Origin: DASSKF01 sp035690725
GTDB lineage: Bacteria > Actinomycetota > Actinomycetes > Actinomycetales > Dermatophilaceae
Length of the DNA: 6,764 bases
Reading direction: 5' to 3'
NCBI GenBank assembly: GCA_035690725.1
Contig: DASSKF010000155.1
Location: forward strand, 1-6,764
Shown: positions 1 through 6,566 of the stretch, piece by piece
How positions within the stretch are numbered: the first letter of the stretch is position 1
How the letters are laid out: every line of letters starts with the position of its first letter
The notes under the pieces: model-generated
The model's database searches: none
Told to the model about the DNA's origin: nothing
What the model saw: the letters and a program-made list of their open reading frames with translations, nothing else
Program-made: the position numbers and the translations under genes

Positions 1-11
1 CGGATGGCACG

Positions 12-956
12 ATGAGCGGCATGACCGGCGACCGCCTGCTCCTGCTCGACTCGGCCAGCCTCTACTTCCGCGCGTTCTACGGGGTGCCGGACCGGCGCGC
101 CTCCCGGAGCGCGCCGCCGACCAACGCAGTGCGCGGGTTCCTCGACATGATCGCCACCCTCGTGGCCCGCTACGAGCCGACCCACCTGGTCGCCTGCTGG
201 GACAACGACTGGCGGCCGGCGTTCCGCGTCGAGGCGATCCCGTCCTACAAGTCCCACCGGCTCCGCGACGGGAGCGACTCCGTCGAGGACACCCCCGAGG
301 ACCTGCAGCCGCAGGTGCCGATGATCGTCGACGTCCTGGCGGCGCTGGGCATCGAGCGCGTCGGCGCCGACGGCTTCGAGGCCGACGACGTCATCGGCAC
401 GCTCGCCCACCAGTGGCGTGACCGCGGCGCCGTGGACGTCGTCACCGGCGACCGGGACCTGTTCCAGCTCGTCGACGACGCCGTCCCGGTACGCATCGTC
501 TACACCGCGAAGGGTGGGGTCCGCTCCCCCGACCTGGTCACCGAGGCGGTGCTGCAGGACAAGTACGGCATCAGTGGTGGCCGGGCCTACGCCGACATGG
601 CCGTGCTGCGCGGCGACACCTCGGACGGGCTGCCGGGCGTGGCCGGCATCGGGGAGAAGACCGCCGCCGCCCTCGTCAACCGGTATGCCGACCTGGAGGG
701 CCTGCGGGCCGCCGTCGCCGACGGTGACCCGCACCTCAAGGGCGCCCGGCGGCGCAACCTCGAGGACGCATCGGACTACCTCGACGCCGCACCACTCGTG
801 GTGCGGGTCGCGCACGACGCCCCGGTGGGTGCCGTCGCCGGTGCCCTGCCGACGACGGTGGCCGACCCGGAGCGGCTGCTCGCCCTCGCCGAAGAGCTCG
901 ACGTGCGCTCCCCCGTCAACCGGGTCCTGGCCGCCCTCCGGCTCGGATCGGAGTGA
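12..956 (+). CDS. Stand-alone 5'-3' exonuclease (FEN/PIN fold, PolA N-domain-like)
   Basis: The 314-residue protein resembles the 5' nuclease domain of DNA polymerase I without the polymerase. Such enzymes cut 5' flaps and RNA primers in the cytoplasm using two metal ions. The full acidic set is visible: D13 in LLLLD, D64 in CWDND, E123/D125/D126 in FEADD, D147/D149 in TGDRD, and D202/D205 in GDTSD. These line up with the metal ligands known from Taq polymerase. YKSHR (79-83) fits the helical arch, and GVAGIGEKTA (209-218) is the helix-hairpin-helix (H3TH) that grips duplex DNA. Nothing essential is missing, so it should be active. The start is uncertain. ATG at 12 gives a normal-length N-terminus, ATG at 21 is possible, and the frame stays open to the window edge. 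It faces the helY operon, as Rv2090 does in M. tuberculosis. The family call is firm; the in vivo substrate is inferred. Confidence 0.93.
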   Translation: MSGMTGDRLLLLDSASLYFRAFYGVPDRRASRSAPPTNAVRGFLDMIATLVARYEPTHLVACWDNDWRPAFRVEAIPSYKSHRLRDGSDSVEDTPEDLQPQVPMIVDVLAALGIERVGADGFEADDVIGTLAHQWRDRGAVDVVTGDRDLFQLVDDAVPVRIVYTAKGGVRSPDLVTEAVLQDKYGISGGRAYADMAVLRGDTSDGLPGVAGIGEKTAAALVNRYADLEGLRAAVADGDPHLKGARRRNLEDASDYLDAAPLVVRVAHDAPVGAVAGALPTTVADPERLLALAEELDVRSPVNRVLAALRLGSE

Positions 957-979
957 CGAGCGTCTCCTCCCGCACAGCG

Positions 980-1022
980 GAAAATCGGGCGCGACCGGTC
1001 AGCGGGGAGGACTAAGATTTTC
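980..1022 (+). promoter_or_regulatory. Candidate promoter and operator of the efflux gene
   Basis: TAAGAT at 1013-1018 fits the TANNNT form of a housekeeping -10 box and would place a start near 1025, about 50 bases before the GTG codon. No good -35 box is seen at the right distance. A 7-bp inverted repeat, GAAAATC (980-986) and GATTTTC (1016-1022), brackets the region, and its right arm overlaps the -10 box. Between the arms lies the 8-bp palindrome GACCGGTC (993-1000), where a -35 box would sit. This could be a repressor site. That role is an inference, and both repeats are short enough to arise by chance. Confidence 0.4.
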
Positions 1023-1023
1023 A

Positions 1024-1071
1024 GGCGGCACCCAGCGACGTGGCGCCGTCCTCCCTCACCCACCTGAGAGG
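1024..1071 (+). promoter_or_regulatory. Possible structured 5' leader with RBS-masking hairpin
   Basis: Two hairpins can be drawn by hand in the presumed leader. The first pairs GGCGGCAC (1024-1031) with GTGGCGCC (1040-1047), seven pairs and one G-G mismatch around an 8-base loop. The second pairs CTCA (1055-1058) with TGAG (1065-1068), plus CC (1053-1054) with GG (1070-1071) across a bulged A, around the loop CCCACC. Its 3' side is the ribosome binding site GAGAGG (1066-1071), six bases before the GTG at 1078, so folding would hide it. It matches no riboswitch class that I recognise. Function is inferred; in sequence this rich in G+C, some pairing is expected by chance. Confidence 0.3.
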
Positions 1072-1077
1072 TCCGCT

Positions 1078-2715
1078 GTGTCCGCTCCCACCACACCCCC
1101 GGTGGACTATCCCGACAAGATCGACGCCGCCGTGCTCAAGGTCGCCGGCGTCGTCGTGCTCGGCGCGATCATGTCGATCCTCGACATCACCGTCGTGAAC
1201 GTCGCTCTGCGCACGTTCCAGACGGCCTTCGCCGACGGCGGTGTGCCGCTCGACTACTCGACGGTGGCGTGGACCGTGACGGGCTACACCCTCGCCCTCG
1301 CGACCGTGATCCCGCTGTCCGGCTGGGCCGCGGACCGGTTCGGCACCAAGCGGCTCTACATCATGGCCATCCTGCTGTTCACGCTCGGCTCGGCGCTGTG
1401 CGCCACCGCAGGCTCCATCGGCATGCTCATCGGCTTCCGGGTGCTGCAGGGACTCGGCGGCGGCATGCTCATGCCCCTCGGCATGACGATCATGACGCGG
1501 GCAGCCGGTCCGGCGCGGATGGGCCGGCTCATGGCCATCCTCGGCATCCCCATGCTGCTGGGCCCGATCTTCGGCCCCATCCTCGGCGGGTGGCTCATCG
1601 ACCACTTCAGCTGGCACTGGATCTTCCTCATCAACGTGCCGGTGGGCATCATCGCCATCGTCTACTCGCTGTTCGCGCTGCCCAAGGACAGCCCGCAGCC
1701 GTCCGAGTCGTTCGACGTCGTGGGCATGCTGATGATGAGCCCGGGCCTGGCCCTGTTCCTCTACGGCGTCTCCTCCATCCCCGGTGAGGGCGGCATCGGC
1801 AACGTCAAGGTCCTCGCCCCCGGACTCATCGGGCTGGCCCTGATGGCGGCGTTCGTGCTCTACAGCTTCAAGCCGGCGCACCCGCTGCTCGACCTGCGCC
1901 TGTTCCGCAACCGCCAGCTGACGGTCTCGGTGGTCACCATGTTCATCTTCGCGGCGGCGTTCTTCGGCGGGCTGCTGCTCGTGCCGCAGTTCCTGCAGCA
2001 GGTCCAGGGCGAGACCCCGCTCGCGGCCGGGTGGCTGGTGGCGCCGCAGGGCGTCGGGGCCATGCTGACCATGCCGATCGCGGGCGCCCTCGCCGACCGG
2101 TTCCCGGTCGGCCGCATCGTGCCCGTCGGCCTGGTCCTCATCATCGGAGGGATGTTCGCGCTGACCCAGATCCAGGCCGACTCCTCGCACTGGGGCTTCC
2201 TCATCCCGGTGCTGTTCGTCATGGGTCTCGGCATGGGCGCCACGATGATGCCGATCATGACCGCCGCCCTCAAGACGCTGACCCACCACGAGGTCGCCCG
2301 AGGGTCCACGCTGCTCAACATCACCCAGCAGATCGCGAGCTCGGTGGGTGTCGCGACGTTCTCCGTCGTCCTGACCAACGCGTTCAAGGACCACCCGCTG
2401 GTCCTGCAGGGCGGCGAGTACCTGCAAGCCGCGTCCACGGCGAAGGACCCCTCACAGCTGCAGGCCCTGGCCGGCAAGCTGCCGGCGGTCGCGGACTTCC
2501 TCTCCCAGCACACGGGCGACCCGGCCGCCGCGATGCACGCGCTCGCGGCGACGGTCGCGGACCAGGCGGCCGGGGCCTTCGCGCACACCTTCTGGGTGGC
2601 CGCGTTCCTCGTCACCCTGTCGCTGGTGCCGGCCTTCTTCCTGCCGCGCAAGCGCGAGGAGTCGCACTTGGGCGACGACGCCGATGAGGGTGCTCCCCCG
2701 GTCCTCGTGCACTGA
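1078..2715 (+). CDS. DHA2-family (EmrB/QacA) multidrug MFS efflux transporter
   Basis: A 545-residue inner-membrane protein of the major facilitator superfamily, 14-helix drug:proton antiporter type. It is expected to export drugs or other amphipathic compounds using the proton gradient. Visible motifs, numbered from the GTG: LDITVVNVAL (35-44, motif D1 with the membrane acid D36), GWAADRFGTKR (82-92, motif A), RVLQGLGGGML (121-131, motif B) and GIPMLLGPIFGPILGG (156-171, motif C, the antiporter signature). A long polar stretch (about 436-500) lies before the last helix, and the C-tail is short and charged. GTG at 1078 is the only ATG or GTG in frame between the exonuclease stop and the first helix, and GAGAGG sits six bases upstream. 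The 121-bp gap with its own candidate promoter suggests it is transcribed alone. No regulator gene is adjacent. The family is certain; the substrate cannot be read from the sequence. Confidence 0.95.
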   Translation: MSAPTTPPVDYPDKIDAAVLKVAGVVVLGAIMSILDITVVNVALRTFQTAFADGGVPLDYSTVAWTVTGYTLALATVIPLSGWAADRFGTKRLYIMAILLFTLGSALCATAGSIGMLIGFRVLQGLGGGMLMPLGMTIMTRAAGPARMGRLMAILGIPMLLGPIFGPILGGWLIDHFSWHWIFLINVPVGIIAIVYSLFALPKDSPQPSESFDVVGMLMMSPGLALFLYGVSSIPGEGGIGNVKVLAPGLIGLALMAAFVLYSFKPAHPLLDLRLFRNRQLTVSVVTMFIFAAAFFGGLLLVPQFLQQVQGETPLAAGWLVAPQGVGAMLTMPIAGALADRFPVGRIVPVGLVLIIGGMFALTQIQADSSHWGFLIPVLFVMGLGMGATMMPIMTAALKTLTHHEVARGSTLLNITQQIASSVGVATFSVVLTNAFKDHPLVLQGGEYLQAASTAKDPSQLQALAGKLPAVADFLSQHTGDPAAAMHALAATVADQAAGAFAHTFWVAAFLVTLSLVPAFFLPRKREESHLGDDADEGAPPVLVH

Positions 2716-2760
2716 GCACGCCGCGTGCCATCCCTCACCACGCACTGCGGGCAGGGGTGG
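2716..2760 (+). terminator. Possible GC-rich terminator hairpins in the convergent gap
   Basis: The whole 45-bp gap between the two facing stop codons can fold. GCACG (2716-2720) pairs with CGTGC (2724-2728) around CCG, directly after the transporter stop. Next, CCATCCCT (2728-2735) pairs with AGGGGTGG (2753-2760) as eight pairs, one a T-G wobble, around a 17-base loop. In RNA of the other strand that wobble becomes a C-A mismatch, so the second hairpin suits the plus-strand transcript better. There is no T-run, so this is a guess based on position and pairing. Confidence 0.35.
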
Positions 2761-5625
2761 TCAGTCCAGGCGGTCGGCGGCGACGACTCCGCGGAGGATG
2801 GCGTCCACCGCCCGGTGGGCCGTCTTCGCCAGGGCGGGCTCCGGTGCGGCGTCGGCCACCTGCCCGAGCAGGTCGACGACCTGCTTGGTGCGGCGCACGA
2901 AGTCGCCGGCGGAGATGTCCGAGTCCCGCAGGACGACGTCCAGCCGGGCGCCGCTCGCCCACCGGTGCATCATCCAGGCCATGCCCGCATCCGGCTCGCC
3001 GGTGAGCGGCAGCCCGTGTGACCGCTCGCGGTCCTCGATCGCCGACCACACCCGCAGCATCCGCTCGCGGGCCTCCCACACGTCGTCGTTCGGGACCCGG
3101 GGCGACAGGTCGCCCTCGTCCCGGCGCGGCTCGAAGACCAGCATCGAGACCACGGCCGCCAGGCCGGCCGGGTCGAGACGACGCCACAGGCCCTGCCGCA
3201 GGCACTCGGCGGCGAGCAGGTCCTTCTCGGTGTAGAGGCGGCGCAGCGTCTGCCCGCTGGGCGACACCGCGGTGCCGTCGTCGTCGAGGTAGCCGAGCTC
3301 GTCGAGCAGCTTGCAGATGCGGTCGAAGGTGCGCGCCACCGAGTTGGTCCGGCCCTCGACCTTGCGCTGCAGTCCCTCGGTCTCCCGCTGCAGCCGCCAC
3401 CACCGCTCGGCCCAGCGGGCGTGCTGCTCCCGGTCGGGGCAGGCGTGGCAGGGGTGCGCCTTGAGCCGGCGCCGGAGCTCGGCGACCTCGTCCTCAACGG
3501 CGCCGGTCGGGTCCGGTCCGTGACCGGGCGGCCGGACCTCGCCGGCACGCCCCTGCACCCCGTCACGGGCGGCCGCCCCGCGACGCGACGGAGGCGGGTC
3601 GTGCGGCACCCGGACCCGCAGGGTCGACGCGAGGTCGCGGCGTGCCTTCACGTTGCGGGCGTTGAAGTTCCGCGGCACGTCGATGTGCGCGACCGCCTCG
3701 ACCGGTCCCGACACCTCGTCGGGGGCAAGACGCCTCAGCCGCCCCTCGGTGGTGACGACGGTGGGCAGGCGGCTGTGCCCGTTGCCGCGCTGGGTGTCCC
3801 GCACGACCACGGCGTACCCGGCCCGGCGGCCGGCCGGCACCCGGAACACGTCACCGGGACGCAGCCGCTCCAGGCTCAGCTCCGCCTCGGCCCGCCGGCT
3901 GGCCGACCGCTGCTTGGCGGCCTGCTTCTCCAAGGCATTGATGCGCCGGCGCAGCTCGGCGTACTCGGCGAAGTCGCCCCGGTCGCAGCGCATCGCGTCC
4001 GCGTAGCCCTGCAGGCCCTCCTCGTTGCGCCGCACCCGGCGGGACATCCCGACGACGGCGCGGTCGGCCTGGAACTGGGCGAAGGAGGTCTCGAGGATCT
4101 CGCGGGCCGTGTCCCGGCCCACCTGCGCCACGAGGTTGACCGCCATGTTGTAGGTCGGGCGGAAGCTGGAGCGCAGCGGGTAGGTGCGCGTGGAGGCGAG
4201 CCCGGCCACCGCCAGCGGGTCGACGTCGCGACCGGCGAGCACCACCGCGTGGCCCTCGACGTCGATGCCGCGCCGGCCGGCTCGGCCGGTCAGCTGGGTG
4301 TACTCCGCCGGCGTGATCTCGGCGTGGGTCTCACCGTTGAACTTCACCAACCGCTCGACGACGACGGTGCGCGCCGGCATGTTGATGCCGAGCGCCAGGG
4401 TCTCGGTGGCGAACACCGCACGGATCCGCCCCTCGGTGAACAGCTCCTCGACGATCTCGCGGAAGGTCGGCAGCATGCCGGCGTGGTGCGCGGCGAACCC
4501 GCGCGAGAGGCCCTCGACGAAGTCGGCGTAGCCGAGCACCCCGAGGTCCTCGGCGGCGATCGCGCTGACCCGCTCCTCCACGATGCGCCGGATGCGTCTC
4601 CCCTCCTCGTCGGGGATGAGCCGGGTCCCCCACGCCAGGAGCTGGCCGACGGCGGCGTCGCAGCCCGCCCGGCTGAAGATGAACGTGATGGCCGGCAACA
4701 GCCCGTCGTGGTCCAGTCGCTGGACCACCTCGGCGCGGCCGGGCCGGCCACCGAACCGCCCTCCGTGGCCGCCCCGGCCCGGCGGCGGCCCGCCACGGCC
4801 CTTGCGTGCCCGGCCGCGCCGTCCCCGCGGTCCCCCGGCGTCCTCCAGGCGCCCGTGCCGGTCGGTGGCCCGCGTGAGGCGCCGGATCCGCTCGAGCAGT
4901 CGCGGGTTGACCCGGGCGCCCTCCCCGCCTCCGCCGGTGGCCTGCTGGTCGACGAAGAGGTCGAGCAGCTCGCGGCCGACCATCATGTGCTGCCACAGCG
5001 GCACCGGGCGGTGCTCCTCGACGATCACGTCGGTGGCGCCGCGGACCTCCTTCAGCCAGTCGCCGAACTCCTCGGCGTTGCTGACCGTCGCGGACAGCGA
5101 GACCACCTGCACCGACTCGGGCAGGTGGATGATGACCTCTTCCCACACCGCCCCGCGGAACCGGTCGGCGAGGTAGTGCACCTCGTCCATGACGACGTAG
5201 CCGAGGCCGTCCAGGGTGGTCGTCCCGGCATACATCATGTTGCGGAGCACCTCGGTGGTCATGACCACGACGGGTGCCTCCCCGTTGACGGAGGCGTCGC
5301 CGGTGAGCAGGCCGACCCGGTCGGCGCCGTGCCGGCGCACGAGGTCGGCATACTTCTGGTTGGACAGGGCCTTGATGGGGGTGGTGTAGAACGCCTTGCG
5401 GCCGGTCTCCAGGGCCAAGTGGACGGCGAACTCCCCCACCACCGTCTTGCCGGACCCGGTCGGGGCGGCGACGAGCACGCCGCGCCCCTCCTCCACGGCC
5501 CGGCAGCCGCGCACCTGGAAGTCGTCGAGAGGGAAGTCGTAGCCCGCCGCGAACTGCCCCGCCGTCGACGCGGCGAACCGCGCCCGCTCCTGGGCAGCGG
5601 CGAACCGCTGCGCGGGGGTGGACAT
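2761..5625 (-). CDS. helY: HelY-type DEVH-box (Ski2/Mtr4-like) RNA/DNA helicase
   Basis: A 954-residue cytoplasmic superfamily 2 helicase of the Ski2/Mtr4 group. M. tuberculosis HelY, the presumed counterpart, is about 900 residues. Motifs in order: DFQ (35-37), Walker A APTGSGKT (54-61), TTPIKALSNQ (81-90), DEVH (147-150), SAT (178-180), FIFSRAGCD (315-323), HHAGMLP (380-386), FATETLALGINMPA (405-418) and QLTGRAGRRG (444-453). ATP binding and hydrolysis should be intact. An Arg/Gly-rich linker (about 262-298) separates the two RecA domains. A charged helical stretch (about 555-585) is followed by a beta-type segment (about 587-610) that could be the arch/KOW-like insertion. A Cys/His cluster (724-735) and a DSHCT-like C-terminal domain (about 775-950) complete it. 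ATG at 5625 gives a normal N-terminus, though its RBS is weak. It lies 31 bp after the lipid kinase, probably in the same operon. A role in RNA turnover is inferred from Mtr4/Ski2; partners are unknown. Confidence 0.93.
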   Translation of the reverse strand: MSTPAQRFAAAQERARFAASTAGQFAAGYDFPLDDFQVRGCRAVEEGRGVLVAAPTGSGKTVVGEFAVHLALETGRKAFYTTPIKALSNQKYADLVRRHGADRVGLLTGDASVNGEAPVVVMTTEVLRNMMYAGTTTLDGLGYVVMDEVHYLADRFRGAVWEEVIIHLPESVQVVSLSATVSNAEEFGDWLKEVRGATDVIVEEHRPVPLWQHMMVGRELLDLFVDQQATGGGGEGARVNPRLLERIRRLTRATDRHGRLEDAGGPRGRRGRARKGRGGPPPGRGGHGGRFGGRPGRAEVVQRLDHDGLLPAITFIFSRAGCDAAVGQLLAWGTRLIPDEEGRRIRRIVEERVSAIAAEDLGVLGYADFVEGLSRGFAAHHAGMLPTFREIVEELFTEGRIRAVFATETLALGINMPARTVVVERLVKFNGETHAEITPAEYTQLTGRAGRRGIDVEGHAVVLAGRDVDPLAVAGLASTRTYPLRSSFRPTYNMAVNLVAQVGRDTAREILETSFAQFQADRAVVGMSRRVRRNEEGLQGYADAMRCDRGDFAEYAELRRRINALEKQAAKQRSASRRAEAELSLERLRPGDVFRVPAGRRAGYAVVVRDTQRGNGHSRLPTVVTTEGRLRRLAPDEVSGPVEAVAHIDVPRNFNARNVKARRDLASTLRVRVPHDPPPSRRGAAARDGVQGRAGEVRPPGHGPDPTGAVEDEVAELRRRLKAHPCHACPDREQHARWAERWWRLQRETEGLQRKVEGRTNSVARTFDRICKLLDELGYLDDDGTAVSPSGQTLRRLYTEKDLLAAECLRQGLWRRLDPAGLAAVVSMLVFEPRRDEGDLSPRVPNDDVWEARERMLRVWSAIEDRERSHGLPLTGEPDAGMAWMMHRWASGARLDVVLRDSDISAGDFVRRTKQVVDLLGQVADAAPEPALAKTAHRAVDAILRGVVAADRLD

Positions 5626-5656
5626 GGGCTCAGGCTACGTCAGCGAGCGGGGGCCC

Positions 5657-6562
5657 TCATCCGGGCACCACGACGCGGACCGCCGCCGGGACGGCCTCGC
5701 ACGCCAGCGGCAGGGGCCGGAACCGCTCGCCGTCGGCACAGGTGACCAGGTCGGGCCCGGCCAGCTCGACCTCGCGCCCGCGCAGCAGCTGCACGGCCGG
5801 GTGGCCCAGGTGCCCGCCGTGGAAGACCCGGGGCAGGACCCGCAGCAGCTCGGTCACCGGCAGCGGGTGCACGACCAGGACGTCGAGCAGGCCGTCGTCC
5901 ATCCGCGCCTGCGGGCAGATCTGCAGGCCCCCGCCGTATGCCGGCCCGTTGGCGACCGCGACCAGCACGGACTCGGTGCGCACCTCCTGGTCGTCGACCC
6001 GGATGGTGTAGGGCATCGGCCGGAGGACCGGCAGCTCCCGGGCCACGGCGAGCAGGTAGCGGGCGCGTCCCCGGGGACGGCGCAGCCGGTTCGCCCGCTC
6101 GTTGACCACGGCGTCGAAGCCCGCCGCGAGGACGCCGGCGAACCAGTGCGGGTGGCCCTCGTCGTCGGTGTGCCTGCCCAGGTCGATCGGTCGCGGCTCT
6201 CCGTGGGCGATGATGTCGGCCGCCCGCGCGGGGTCGTGGACCGGGAGCCCGAGGGAGCGCGCGACGTCGTTGCCGGTTCCGGAGGCCACGATCCCGAGGG
6301 CGCAGTCGGTCCGGGCGCACACGTCCGCACCGAGGTGCACCATCCCGTCGCCGCCGACGACGGCGAGGACGTCGGCGCCGCCGCGGACGGCCGCCCGCGC
6401 GTGCTGGTGGGCCGCCTCGGCGGTCTCCTCGGACACGTCGAGCACCTCGTGGCCGTCGGCGCGCAGCCGACCGGCCAGCTGCCGCCCGGCCCGGCCGCCC
6501 CGACCGACGCGGGAGGTCGGGTTCACGAGCAGCGCGATCCGCCGGCTCCCGGCCCTGGCCAC
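5657..6562 (-). CDS. Diacylglycerol kinase / YegS-type lipid kinase
   Basis: A 301-residue protein of the diacylglycerol kinase catalytic family (DgkB/YegS/LCB5 fold), expected to phosphorylate diacylglycerol or a related lipid with ATP at the inner face of the membrane. The N-terminal LLVNPTSRVGRG (11-22) and GGDGM (70-74) form the nucleotide-binding part; most family members have GGDGT. SGTGND (94-99) is intact. The C-terminal beta domain shows NGPAYGGGLQICPQAR (205-220), MDDGLLDV (221-228) and ADGE (276-279), all family hallmarks. Length is typical and nothing is truncated. The GTG start at 6562 lies four bases after the tatC stop, so translation is probably coupled; no strong RBS is seen. 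This gene is not at the matching place in M. tuberculosis as I recall it. Substrate could be diacylglycerol, another lipid alcohol or a sphingoid-like base; sequence alone does not decide. Confidence 0.92.
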   Translation of the reverse strand: MARAGSRRIALLVNPTSRVGRGGRAGRQLAGRLRADGHEVLDVSEETAEAAHQHARAAVRGGADVLAVVGGDGMVHLGADVCARTDCALGIVASGTGNDVARSLGLPVHDPARAADIIAHGEPRPIDLGRHTDDEGHPHWFAGVLAAGFDAVVNERANRLRRPRGRARYLLAVARELPVLRPMPYTIRVDDQEVRTESVLVAVANGPAYGGGLQICPQARMDDGLLDVLVVHPLPVTELLRVLPRVFHGGHLGHPAVQLLRGREVELAGPDLVTCADGERFRPLPLACEAVPAAVRVVVPG

Positions 6563-6566
6563 GGGA

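Noticed and set aside
1032..1043. ACG-containing loop in the first leader hairpin, considered as a mini-ykkC (guanidine-II) element.
   Set aside because: That class needs two hairpins each with an ACGR tetraloop; here the loop is eight bases and the second loop is CCCACC.
1063..1071. CCTGAGAGG in the leader, resembling the CUGAGA core of a TPP riboswitch.
   Set aside because: The other TPP elements are absent, the leader is too short, and GAGAGG is explained as the ribosome binding site.
418..1077. Upstream extension of the transporter frame, overlapping the exonuclease gene.
   Set aside because: The extension is Ser/Pro/Arg-rich out-of-frame translation of the exonuclease. The GTG at 1078 has a good ribosome site and precedes a normal transporter N-terminus.
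1021..2427. A 468-codon open frame on the minus strand across the transporter gene.
   Set aside because: Its product is a polar His/Asp/Arg/Glu-rich string with no recognisable fold, and it lies exactly opposite a well-supported membrane protein. It is a GC-rich shadow.
3421..5745. A 774-codon open frame on the plus strand, antisense to the helicase.
   Set aside because: It mirrors the helicase codons and is full of His, Gly, Asp, Arg and Pro with no domain, as expected for the opposite strand of a GC-rich gene. The helicase frame has all its motifs.
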